Shown here in pieces: positions 1-5,898 of a stretch of 6,290 nt of DNA; position 1 is the stretch's first letter, and each line of letters starts with the position of its first letter. The position numbers were made by a program, and so were the translations under genes. Below the pieces are notes generated by a model. That model was given only the letters and a program-made list of their open reading frames with translations. It made no database searches and had not been told where the DNA came from. Source of the DNA: Firmicutes bacterium UBA4874 (GTDB lineage: Bacteria > Bacillota > Clostridia > Caldicoprobacterales > DTU083); contig DHDO01000071.1 in NCBI GenBank assembly GCA_002399435.1, positions 31,181 to 37,470 of the forward strand, read 5' to 3'.

Positions 1-54
1 GACAACAGCTTCCGCTGTATTTTTTTCCATTATCTCATCATTCTTTTCATCCAT
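1..54 (-). CDS. N-terminus of a gene running off the left edge; possibly 30S ribosomal protein S1
   Basis: Only the first 18 codons are visible. They begin MDEKNDEIMEK and are rich in Asp, Glu and Lys, with no recognisable domain. The ATG at 54-52 is preceded by a strong AAGGAGGA site at the right distance, so the start is well supported. In Clostridia the order cmk-plsC is usually followed by ispH and/or rpsA. The acidic, Lys-rich start does not look like IspH, which normally begins with a short strand leading to an early Cys. It is compatible with the variable N-terminus of S1. That identity rests on gene order only. The gene is preceded by a 381-base gap with its own candidate promoter, so it may be transcribed separately from plsC. 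Confidence 0.6.
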   Translation of the reverse strand, partial: MDEKNDEIMEKNTAEAVV

Positions 55-62
55 TTTTCAGT

Positions 63-70
63 TCCTCCTT
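63..70 (-). promoter_or_regulatory. Ribosome binding site of the left-edge gene
   Basis: The minus strand reads AAGGAGGA, close to a full match to the anti-Shine-Dalgarno sequence, eight bases before the ATG at 54-52. It fixes the start of the partial gene. Confidence 0.85.
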
Positions 71-188
71 AAATCCATACAATCGGATGCTGCCACCTTC
101 ATTAAGTCGATGATCCCCATCGATTCCACGATTGTACCTTCCCTGTTCAGATGTCATCCGATATTCCCCTTATTTCCCCGATATCCCT

Positions 189-202
189 GTCCAAAATTGG
201 AC
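189..202. repeat. Perfect 14-bp palindrome GTCCAAAATTGGAC
   Basis: The sequence reads identically on both strands. It lies about 170 bases inside the inferred leader of the left-edge gene, 135 bases before its start codon. It could be a protein operator or a short RNA hairpin, or chance. I know of no named factor for this exact sequence. Confidence 0.4.
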
Positions 203-370
203 TTACTCACATATTATTGCATTTATTGAAATGTCCCGGCATTCCTCAATAGCAACCCCCCTCGGGCAGTATAAATTAGAAAGAATCATTTTGCAGCAAT
301 GCATTCATCAAGGATATCTTATAGCAGGAATGATATCGTATGGTAACTGTTTCTCAATATTTACTTTTCG

Positions 371-399
371 ATATTATTTGACTAAATCCTTCTTTTCAA
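371..399 (-). promoter_or_regulatory. Candidate sigma-A-type promoter for the left-edge gene
   Basis: On the minus strand a -35 element TTGAAA (394-399, five of six matches to TTGACA) is followed, after exactly 17 bases, by TAATAT (371-376, four of six matches to TATAAT). Transcription would begin near 364, just after the end of plsC. The -10 is imperfect, so this is a moderate call. Confidence 0.45.
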
Positions 400-435
400 T
401 CAATAATTTCAAATAATATTTTTTAGGCTCCAGGA

Positions 436-1017
436 TTACCCGGGAGTAATCTGTGATACGGCTTCCGCCAGTTTGTCCGACATGCTCTTCAGCAGCTCTG
501 AACTGTTCTTTTCCCCATAATAGGAGGTAAAGTCCAATGGCTTCCCGATAATAACCCGGATGGGTCGAAAAGGCCGATATCCACCGGATATGGCAACGGG
601 AATGGTGGCCGCATGGGATCTGTGAGCTATGGCTGCCGTCCCATGATTAAACTCCCGCAATTCGCTGTTTTTATTCCGGGTACCCTCCGGGAAAATACCA
701 AATACCTTTCCTTCCTTTAAAGTCCGAAGAGCGATCCTGACCGCGGCAATGTCTGCAGAGCCCCTTTTTACCGGAAACGCCCCCAGTGCTTTCAAAATCA
801 CCCGTACGGGAAAGAAACGGAAAAGCTCCTGCTTCGCCATGAAATGAATTCTTCTGGGAAGCAGGCATCCCAGTATAATCGGATCCAGAATAGATGTATG
901 CTTTGAATAAATAATCACACTGCCCTTCCCTGGTATGTTTTTTATGCCCGACACTCTCGGCAGAAAAAAAAGACAAACAAAAGGCAGCAGTATAATTTTT
1001 GCGATACAGTACAGCAA
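436..1017 (-). CDS. plsC: 1-acyl-sn-glycerol-3-phosphate acyltransferase (PlsC family)
   Basis: Transfers an acyl chain to the sn-2 position of lysophosphatidic acid, giving phosphatidic acid, the precursor of membrane phospholipids; it acts at the inner face of the membrane. The 193-residue protein has the acyltransferase blocks in order: a hydrophobic N-terminus (about 1-20) likely to associate with the membrane, the catalytic HX4D motif (H40-TSIL-D45), a second block ending FPVKRG (81-86), the substrate-binding FPEGTRN (109-115), and the late block TIPVAI (139-144, one residue either way). Length is normal for short bacterial PlsC. The start is TTG at 1017-1015, chosen because GGAGG at 1026-1030 sits eight bases upstream; that site lies in the last two codons of cmk, five bases separate the two reading frames, and translation is probably coupled. 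The exact acyl donor cannot be read from sequence. Confidence 0.93.
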   Translation of the reverse strand: MLYCIAKIILLPFVCLFFLPRVSGIKNIPGKGSVIIYSKHTSILDPIILGCLLPRRIHFMAKQELFRFFPVRVILKALGAFPVKRGSADIAAVRIALRTLKEGKVFGIFPEGTRNKNSELREFNHGTAAIAHRSHAATIPVAISGGYRPFRPIRVIIGKPLDFTSYYGEKNSSELLKSMSDKLAEAVSQITPG

Positions 1018-1022
1018 AATGA

Positions 1023-1766
1023 TTACCTCCGTTGCACCTGAATCAGGCCTTCTATTTCATTGATTACCTCATCGATCGCTTTATTGGTTGTGTCAATCAG
1101 CAAAGCATCTTCTGCTTTTTTCAGAGGCGCAAAACTTCTGTTGCTGTCATTTCGATCCCGTTCCATGATCTCCTTACGGATATCATCATAATCCGGGTTC
1201 ATTCCCTTTTGCCGGAGTTCCTTCCACCTCCGCCGTGCCCGTTCTTCCGGAGACGCCGTCAAAAATATCTTTATATCCGCATCCGGTAATACATAAGTGC
1301 CGATGTCACGGCCATCCATGACCAGTGAAACGTTTGATGCAATTTCCCTTTGAAGGCTTACCAGCTTTTTACGGACTTCAGGAAGGACGGCAACGGCAGA
1401 TGCTGCTCCGGAAACCTGTTGTGTCCGGATTTTATTCGTTACATTCCTTCCGTTTAAATAAACAGCCTGCCTTCCGCCTTCATACTGTACTGCGACCTCC
1501 GTATGATCCAAAAGTGGGAGAACATCCGATGGATCCGCGGGATTCCTGCCGGCTTCCAGAATACGCAGTCCTACAGCCCGATACATGGCTCCGGTATCCA
1601 GATAGAGAATTGCCAGCCTTTTTGCCAGCCTTTTTGCTACGGTGCTTTTTCCGGCTCCTGCAGGACCATCTATGGCAATAACAAGGTTCCGATCCGAACC
1701 ATCCCGGAAAAGAGCCCCTTCTTTTACATTCTTTCTGCCATTGGCAGTGGCTACATATTTATTCAT
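1023..1766 (-). CDS. cmk: Cytidylate kinase (CMP/dCMP kinase)
   Basis: Phosphorylates CMP and dCMP with ATP in the cytosol, supplying CDP for RNA, DNA and CDP-lipid synthesis. Numbering from the chosen ATG (247 residues): P-loop GPAGAGKST at 34-42, the CMP-kinase block DTGAMYRAV at 57-65, the DGRDIGTYVLPDA block at about 151-163, and the late ERDRNDSNR lid-type motif at about 202-210, followed by PLKKAEDALLIDT. All key family motifs are intact. An AGGAG site (1774-1778) seven bases upstream supports the ATG at 1766-1764. The frame stays open for 50 more codons to a GTG at 1916-1914 that overlaps the TGA of the upstream phosphatase as GTGA; a 297-residue form would be well above the usual 220-230 and lacks a good ribosome site. 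Even the shorter form has about 23 residues before the kinase core. It is the third gene of the probable operon and is followed at once by plsC. Confidence 0.94.
   Translation of the reverse strand: MNKYVATANGRKNVKEGALFRDGSDRNLVIAIDGPAGAGKSTVAKRLAKRLAILYLDTGAMYRAVGLRILEAGRNPADPSDVLPLLDHTEVAVQYEGGRQAVYLNGRNVTNKIRTQQVSGAASAVAVLPEVRKKLVSLQREIASNVSLVMDGRDIGTYVLPDADIKIFLTASPEERARRRWKELRQKGMNPDYDDIRKEIMERDRNDSNRSFAPLKKAEDALLIDTTNKAIDEVINEIEGLIQVQRR
1026..1030 (-). promoter_or_regulatory. Ribosome binding site of plsC inside the end of cmk
   Basis: GGAGG on the minus strand overlaps the final Arg codons of cmk, directly before its TAA stop (1023-1025), and lies eight bases ahead of the TTG start of plsC. 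It decides the TTG start and indicates translational coupling. Confidence 0.8.
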
Positions 1767-1912
1767 TCTTTCACTCCTAAACGGCACGATTCCCAATCCT
1801 ACCGAAGTCTCATTCTGATTGCTTCCGGCGAGTCCTTTCACAACAATGCTTCCTTTCCTGTTCGCCTTCCTCTGCTTTTCCTTTGTGTCGTGCATCCCAA
1901 AAAGGAAGCGGT
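1767..1912 (-). other. Gap between the phosphatase and cmk, open in the cmk frame
   Basis: These 146 bases keep the cmk frame open without a stop. The would-be peptide is basic at first (KEKQRKANRKG) and then Gly/Ser/Val-rich, and it matches no family I recognise. A second possible in-frame start is GTG at 1841-1839, which has AGGAAG seven bases upstream. It may be an N-terminal extension of cmk, a translated linker or simply untranslated spacer. Confidence 0.4.
1774..1778 (-). promoter_or_regulatory. Ribosome binding site supporting the internal start of cmk
   Basis: AGGAG on the minus strand, seven bases before ATG 1766-1764. By contrast the GTG at 1916 has only an AGG-like match almost touching it. 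This is the main reason for the shorter cmk. Confidence 0.75.
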
Positions 1913-2527
1913 TCACATCCTGTGCAAATGACAGGTATCATTGAGATAAAGAATCCTTTTCCGTTGTGAATTCCTTTGCAGCAAACTGATCCCTGCGTTA
2001 TCCAACCGAAAGCTCCATAAAAATTCCAGTGGAAAATCCATCAGTTCCAGCAACAGCAGCCGGGCTGAAAAAGCATGTGCTACAATAACAACCTGACTTT
2101 CCTCTTTAAAATGTTTGCCCTGAAGCAGGGCAAAAAAGCGGTGAACCCTCTCCCGGGCGGATCGGATGGATTCTCCCCCCGGTGGTGAAAAATCAAAATC
2201 TGTATTTCGAAGTGCAAGCTGCCCCGGGTATTTTTCCTCAATCTGTCGGATTGTAAGACCTTCCCAGTCTCCGAAACAGACTTCCCGGAGTGTTTTCTCT
2301 TTTTCCGGAACAAGGCCCAATTTATTTCCAAGAACAGCAGCTGTCTGATATGCTCTTCTCAGGTTACTGCAGAATAAGGCAGATAGTCTTTTTTCTCCGG
2401 ACAGCCGGTCTGCCAGGGCACCCGCTTGCTGAATTCCCCGATCAGAAAGCGGGACATTCCGGGTACCTTGTGCTTTCCCCGCCGCATTCCATATGGTTTC
2501 CCCATGACGAATCAGATAAATATACAT
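1913..2527 (-). CDS. Histidine phosphatase superfamily protein (phosphoglycerate mutase-like)
   Basis: A cofactor-independent-of-metal phosphohydrolase or mutase fold that uses a phosphohistidine intermediate in the cytosol; the substrate cannot be told from sequence. From the ATG at 2527-2525 the protein has 204 residues. Motifs: RHGE at 7-10 with the nucleophile H8, the second-Arg region SNLRRAYQTA at 54-63 (R57), the acid region LREVCFGDWEGL with E82, and the second catalytic His, H151, in VIVAHAFSAR. The set is complete, so activity is expected. The frame extends 30 codons further upstream, but that would overlap the regulator gene; the chosen start begins directly with the core strand (MYIYLIRHGE) and has AGGA (2533-2536) five bases upstream. 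Family relatives include broad phosphatases, alpha-ribazole phosphatase and phosphoglycerate mutases; no cobalamin genes are nearby, and its size fits a small broad-type phosphatase. It follows the regulator by 23 bases and ends at the GTGA/TGA junction before the cmk extension. Confidence 0.88.
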   Translation of the reverse strand: MYIYLIRHGETIWNAAGKAQGTRNVPLSDRGIQQAGALADRLSGEKRLSALFCSNLRRAYQTAAVLGNKLGLVPEKEKTLREVCFGDWEGLTIRQIEEKYPGQLALRNTDFDFSPPGGESIRSARERVHRFFALLQGKHFKEESQVVIVAHAFSARLLLLELMDFPLEFLWSFRLDNAGISLLQRNSQRKRILYLNDTCHLHRM

Positions 2528-2550
2528 AATGATCCTGCCAGGGAGCGACT

Positions 2551-3435
2551 CTAATTCAACTGGTCTTTCCCTGGGTCCTCCTCGCCTTTTCCGACATAGA
2601 CATTGTAATGAGACCAAATATCCTCCAATTCATGAAAATCATTGGATATCTCCGTTTTTTTTGCAACCCCAATTGCAACAATAAGCGCATTGATCAGACT
2701 GAGTGGAGCAACCAGGGAATCGACAAAGGAAGCCATGTCGCTGTGCGCCAAAAGGGAATAGTCTGCATAGGCATTAAGAGGAGAAAGCTTGCTATCCGTC
2801 AGGGCGACCGTGTCTGCTCCACGTTTCTTTGAAAATTTTATGGCCTCAATGGCACGGCTGGCATAGCGAGGAAAGCTGATCCCAATTAAAAGATCGTCTT
2901 CTCCGATATGAATCAGTTGTTCAAAAACATCGTTGACCCCGGAAGTTACAACCCGTATATTATCCAGGATAAAGTTCAGATAATAGCCCATAAACTGAGC
3001 AAGAGGAGCAGAGCTTCTCAGGCCGAGCACATAAATGTTTTTGGCCTGAAGGATCTTGTTGATCACGGCTTCGAATACCACATTGTCTGTTTCCTCTATC
3101 GTCAATCGGATATTATGCATATCCGCCTTTAAAACATTTTTCAACACCCTGGATTGATCGATATCGGACATTTCGATACGCTGAACGGTGGTAAGCTTGT
3201 TACGAATCAGCTCCTGCAAAGCTTTCTGTAGTTTTGGATAACCGTCATAGCCAAGGGCATTGGCAAATCGGACAACAGTGGATTCGCTGACACTAACGAT
3301 GGAGCCCAAACGAGAAGCCGTCATAAAGGCGGCTTTATCATAATTTTTTAAAATAAACTCAGCAATCAGCTTTTGTCCTTTGCTCATTCTTTTATAGCCG
3401 GATTCGATACGATTGATCAGATCCACTTTTTCCAT
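2551..3435 (-). CDS. MurR/RpiR family transcriptional regulator (HTH plus SIS domain)
   Basis: A DNA-binding regulator of the RpiR class, whose known members respond to phosphorylated sugars or amino sugars through a SIS domain. In the 294-residue form, an N-terminal helix-turn-helix occupies about residues 1-75, with the recognition region SVSESTVVRFANALGYDGY near 48-66. The SIS domain occupies about 130-260: a first strand and loop IYVLGLRSSAPLAQ near 134-147, then LIGISFPRYASRAIE near 183-197 and VALTDSKLSPL near 210-220. The start at 3435-3433 is chosen because AAGGAG (3445-3450) lies nine bases upstream; the earlier ATG at 3459 has no good ribosome site and would begin only a few bases after the inferred transcription start. 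It is first in the run regulator-phosphatase-cmk-plsC. Ligand and targets are unknown; autoregulation and control of the divergent gene at 3643 are possible but are inference. Confidence 0.92.
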   Translation of the reverse strand: MEKVDLINRIESGYKRMSKGQKLIAEFILKNYDKAAFMTASRLGSIVSVSESTVVRFANALGYDGYPKLQKALQELIRNKLTTVQRIEMSDIDQSRVLKNVLKADMHNIRLTIEETDNVVFEAVINKILQAKNIYVLGLRSSAPLAQFMGYYLNFILDNIRVVTSGVNDVFEQLIHIGEDDLLIGISFPRYASRAIEAIKFSKKRGADTVALTDSKLSPLNAYADYSLLAHSDMASFVDSLVAPLSLINALIVAIGVAKKTEISNDFHELEDIWSHYNVYVGKGEEDPGKDQLN

Positions 3436-3444
3436 CGTATAATG

Positions 3445-3450
3445 CTCCTT
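3445..3450 (-). promoter_or_regulatory. Ribosome binding site deciding the regulator start
   Basis: AAGGAG on the minus strand, nine bases before ATG 3435-3433. It lies inside the longer alternative frame that starts at 3459, arguing against that longer form. Confidence 0.75.
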
Positions 3451-3470
3451 CGTTGCCATTTTCCATAGCT

Positions 3471-3499
3471 ATTTTACCACATGGGCGCAACTTTTTAAA
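3471..3499 (-). promoter_or_regulatory. Promoter of the regulator-phosphatase-cmk-plsC run
   Basis: On the minus strand TTTAAA (3494-3499, four of six matches to the -35) is followed after 17 bases by TAAAAT (3471-3476, five of six to the -10). A TGG immediately before the -10 makes an extended -10 element, which can make up for the weak -35. Transcription would start near 3464 and give a leader of about 29 bases. Confidence 0.6.
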
Positions 3500-3606
3500 G
3501 AGACATGGAGAATTTCGCAGAGGGTGGCTCTTCCCCCGCTTATAACATTTGTGATAGTTTACAGAAGAAATACAAACACTAGCCTAAAGATTTTGTTTTC
3601 CTGTTC

Positions 3607-3619
3607 CTTTCCCGGAAAG
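3607..3619. promoter_or_regulatory. Inverted repeat CTTTCC-C-GGAAAG upstream of the unknown gene
   Basis: A perfect 6-bp inverted repeat with one central base lies 24 bases before the ATG at 3643, in the divergent regulator/unknown-gene region. Its symmetry suits a dimeric regulator, and the neighbouring RpiR protein is one candidate. The single-base centre makes a hairpin unlikely. No confident sigma-A promoter for the plus-strand gene was found in this region; the rest of 3500-3606 shows only scattered weak matches. Confidence 0.35.
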
Positions 3620-3631
3620 TATTTTTGGCGT

Positions 3632-3637
3632 GAGGTG
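3632..3637 (+). promoter_or_regulatory. Ribosome binding site of the unknown plus-strand gene
   Basis: GAGGTG lies five bases before the ATG at 3643-3645 and supports both the strand and the start of this gene. Confidence 0.7.
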
Positions 3638-3642
3638 AAAAG

Positions 3643-4290
3643 ATGATTCAGATAGATGATTCAGGCAGCGGAAGCCTGGTTGGCGGAACCTGTATTGGTG
3701 CAATGCGTACTGAAACCGGAGACTTTGCATACGACTTTATTCCGATTTCCTATTATAGCAGCGAACTTTTTCTGTCCAGGGAGTATTTGGTGAAGTCCAG
3801 TCAGATTGTTTTCTCCCTGTTGAAAAAGCTTCGTTTGCAGCCGGAAGAAAGAGTGGAGATTTGCCAGGGGTATATGTTCAATCAGGCCAGATTGGAGATG
3901 AAGGAAAAGAAGATTGCCTTTCAGCCTGTAAAAATCGGGGATCCATTACAGTCTGTCATTGAGGAAACCTTTCAAAATTATGCGTTGAAGCTGGGCGTTC
4001 CCCCGCAATACGTAAAATATACAAAATATCCCCTCCATTTTCATCGTATCCTGCGATGGGTCTATGCAGATTATGACAGCCGGGCTGTTCTATGTAAGAC
4101 GGGCTGGAAAAGCTGGAAGAAGTATGGCAATTTAGATATCGATGTAAAAGACGATGTTATATACCATAACAATTATGTATGCCTGAAATGTGGGAAGGGC
4201 ATTCAAAAGGGATCAAAAGTACGAAGATTGGAATATTATAGTAATTGTAAAAATACGATCTATTTGCACAGACACTGTAAAAGCAAGTAG
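3643..4290 (+). CDS. Conserved-looking protein of unknown function with Gly-rich acidic N-terminus and C-terminal putative zinc site
   Basis: I do not recognise a characterised function; it resembles uncharacterised proteins I associate with Clostridia. The 215-residue protein has no signal peptide or membrane segment, so it is likely cytosolic. It opens with IDDSGSGSLVGGTCIGA (4-20), an acidic strand-turn-strand like the first motif of RNase HII (consensus IDEAGRGPLAG). A strand-like segment RVEICQGYMF follows (70-79), then an amphipathic helix region around DPLQSVIEETFQNYALKLGV (100-119) and an aromatic, basic block HFHRILRWVYADYDSR (132-147) leading to CKTGWKSWKKYG (151-162). The C-terminus has CLKC (180-183) and HRHC (209-212), with an extra Cys at 202, a spacing like treble-clef or PARP/LIM-type zinc sites. 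It may therefore bind nucleic acid, perhaps as a nuclease; this is inference from motif pattern. It is divergent from the RpiR-type regulator and convergent with rny, separated from it by a bidirectional terminator. Codon use looks like that of its neighbours and nothing suggests truncation. Confidence 0.85.
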   Translation: MIQIDDSGSGSLVGGTCIGAMRTETGDFAYDFIPISYYSSELFLSREYLVKSSQIVFSLLKKLRLQPEERVEICQGYMFNQARLEMKEKKIAFQPVKIGDPLQSVIEETFQNYALKLGVPPQYVKYTKYPLHFHRILRWVYADYDSRAVLCKTGWKSWKKYGNLDIDVKDDVIYHNNYVCLKCGKGIQKGSKVRRLEYYSNCKNTIYLHRHCKSK

Positions 4291-4309
4291 GATAAAGTTT
4301 GGTAATTGT

Positions 4310-4341
4310 AAAAAAAGATGTGGTTTGCCACATCTTTTTTT
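4310..4341. terminator. Bidirectional intrinsic terminator between the unknown gene and rny
   Basis: Seven A residues (4310-4316), the arm GATGTGG (4317-4323), loop TTTG, the arm CCACATC (4328-4334) and seven T residues (4335-4341) form a perfect stem of 7 bp, 14 bp counting the A/T tracts. It gives a GC-containing hairpin followed by a U-tract on either strand. It lies 20 bases after the stop of the plus-strand gene and 7 bases past the stop of rny, so it serves both convergent genes. Confidence 0.93.
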
Positions 4342-4347
4342 GATTCC

Positions 4348-5898
4348 TTATTTTGCATAATCAATTGCCCGCGTTTCGCGGATGACATTAATCTTAATCT
4401 GTCCTGGGTACTCCAGTTCTTTTTCAACTTTCTTGACTATTTCCCGAGCCATCAATGTAGCCTGATCGTCGCTTACTTTATCCGGTTTTACAATAATACG
4501 GACTTCACGACCTGCTTGTATCGCAAACGATTTATCAACTCCTGCGAAGGAATTTGCTATTTCCTCTAATTTTTCAAGTCTTTTAATGTAGGCTTCCAGA
4601 GCCTCCCTCCTGGCACCCGGCCTTGCTGCCGATATAGCATCTGCCGCCTGAACCAATACAGCTTCTGTGGTTATAGGCTCAATATCACCATGGTGTGCCC
4701 GAATCGCATTGATCACTTCTGGACTTTCCCGGTATTTCTTTGCCAAATCGCCACCAATCTGGGTGTGGGATCCTTCTATTTCATGATCTACGGCTTTTCC
4801 GATATCATGGAGTAAACCGGATCTTTTAGCCAATTTTACATCAGCACCGAGCTCTGCAGCCATAATCCCGGCCAACCGTGCCACTTCAACGGAATGCTTG
4901 AGTACATTCTGTCCGTAACTGGTGCGGTACTTCAGTCTGCCCAGCAATTTCACAAGTTCCGGATGGATGCTGTGCAGTCCAATTTCGAAAACAGCCTGTT
5001 CCCCTTCTTCACGTATCTGGACTTCGACTTCTTTCTTTGCCTTTTCCACCATTTCCTCAATCCGGGCAGGATGAATTCTTCCGTCAACAATCAATTTTTG
5101 CAAGGCAATCCTGGCAACCTCCCTGCGGATTGGATCAAACCCGGACAGTATAACCGCCTCCGGGGTATCGTCTATAATCAAATCAATCCCGGTAGCTGTC
5201 TCCAGTGTGCGGATATTGCGTCCTTCCCGTCCGATAATCCTGCCTTTCATCTCATCGTTTGGCAGAGTGACCACTGAAACGGTCGATTCTGCAACATGAT
5301 CGGCAGCAGATTTCTGTATGGCGAGAGAGATGATATCCCGCGCCTTTTTATCGGCGCTTTCCTTCGTCCTGGCTTCGATTTCACGATACTTTACAGCTAC
5401 CTCATGGGTGATATCCTTTTGCACACTATCCAGCAATTGTGCTTTTGCCTGATCCCTTGTCAGCTCTGATATCCTTTCCAGCTCAGAAAGCTGCTGTTTA
5501 TGAAGCAAATCAACCTGTTCATGGATTTTTCGGATCTCTTTCTGCTTATTGCCAAGAGATAATTCCCTGGAGTCCAGGGATTCGGACTTCCTGTCCAGAT
5601 TCTCTTCTTTCTGCTGCAGCCTTCTTTCCAGTCTTTGTGCTTCGTTTCGCCTTTCACGGCTCTCTTTTTCAACTTCACTTCGCAGTTTATGGGCTTCTTC
5701 TTTCGCTTCCAATAAAGATTCACGTTTCATTGCCTCGGATTGTTTTTCTGATTCCTCAACTATCTTCCTGGCGGCTTCTTCGGCACTGGAGATCTTGCCT
5801 TCCGCAATCCGCTTTCGATAGTAATATCCGAGGACGATACATACAATGGCTACTACCAGGACAATCAATAATTGTAGTAGCTCCTTAATAAGGTACAC
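4348..5898 (-). CDS. rny: Ribonuclease Y (membrane-anchored endoribonuclease)
   Basis: Starts decay of many mRNAs by internal cleavage and works at the inner face of the cytoplasmic membrane, where in Bacillus it contacts other RNA-decay enzymes. The 516-residue protein has the full architecture: one N-terminal membrane helix (about 7-26, then YYYRKR), a long charged coiled coil (about 35-195), a KH RNA-binding domain with [10 protein letters not shown] (219-228), and an HD domain with H335, the H364-D365 pair in [12 protein letters not shown] (401-405) and D420. The pair corresponds to H368/D369 of the 520-residue Bacillus subtilis enzyme, so it should be active. The C-terminus ends [12 protein letters not shown] as usual. 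The frame start used here is GTG 5898-5896, but the strong AGGAGG overlaps it; an AAGGA site eight bases upstream could serve it, or translation may start at ATT 5889-5887. It lies downstream of recA, as is common in Bacillota, but has its own promoter. Confidence 0.97.
   Translation of the reverse strand: MYLIKELLQLLIVLVVAIVCIVLGYYYRKRIAEGKISSAEEAARKIVEESEKQSEAMKRESLLEAKEEAHKLRSEVEKESRERRNEAQRLERRLQQKEENLDRKSESLDSRELSLGNKQKEIRKIHEQVDLLHKQQLSELERISELTRDQAKAQLLDSVQKDITHEVAVKYREIEARTKESADKKARDIISLAIQKSAADHVAESTVSVVTLPNDEMKGRIIGREGRNIRTLETATGIDLIIDDTPEAVILSGFDPIRREVARIALQKLIVDGRIHPARIEEMVEKAKKEVEVQIREEGEQAVFEIGLHSIHPELVKLLGRLKYRTSYGQNVLKHSVEVARLAGIMAAELGADVKLAKRSGLLHDIGKAVDHEIEGSHTQIGGDLAKKYRESPEVINAIRAHHGDIEPITTEAVLVQAADAISAARPGARREALEAYIKRLEKLEEIANSFAGVDKSFAIQAGREVRIIVKPDKVSDDQATLMAREIVKKVEKELEYPGQIKINVIRETRAIDYAK

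Larger units (their letters stand above)
55..435 (-). other. Intergenic region / probable long 5' leader between plsC and the left-edge gene
   Basis: This 381-base AT-rich stretch holds no convincing gene. A plus-strand frame at 132-416 has no ribosome binding site, no recognisable family and an unusual composition, so I regard it as chance. The stretch holds a candidate minus-strand promoter at 371-399, a perfect palindrome at 189-202, and five GATAT pentamers on the plus strand (starting 160, 180, 313, 332, 370). If the promoter is used, the downstream gene has a leader of about 310 bases, long enough for an RNA regulatory element, but I recognise no known riboswitch or T-box signature. No clear T-tract terminator follows plsC on the minus strand, so read-through from plsC is possible. 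Confidence 0.5.

Noticed and set aside
132..416. A 94-residue plus-strand reading frame between the left-edge gene and plsC
   Set aside because: It has no ribosome binding site, no recognisable motif and an irregular composition, and it lies opposite the inferred leader and promoter of the left-edge gene.
436..460. A GATTAC-TCCCGG-GTAATC inverted repeat at the end of plsC as a terminator
   Set aside because: The stem is only six pairs, lies within the last codons of plsC, and no T-tract follows on the minus strand; the downstream bases there are A-rich.
2528..2617. A longer phosphatase starting at 2617
   Set aside because: It would overlap the regulator gene by 67 bases, and the extra 30 residues (Arg-rich, no fold) precede a core that begins exactly at the ATG at 2527, which has its own AGGA site.
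3436..3459. A longer regulator starting at ATG 3459
   Set aside because: It lacks a ribosome site, would begin about five bases after the inferred transcription start, and contains the good AAGGAG site for the ATG at 3435.
4894..5888. Several plus-strand and alternate-frame reading frames opposite rny, up to 149 residues
   Set aside because: They overlap a full-length, motif-complete RNase Y, have no family signature and look like shadows of its coding bias, especially of the charged coiled coil.
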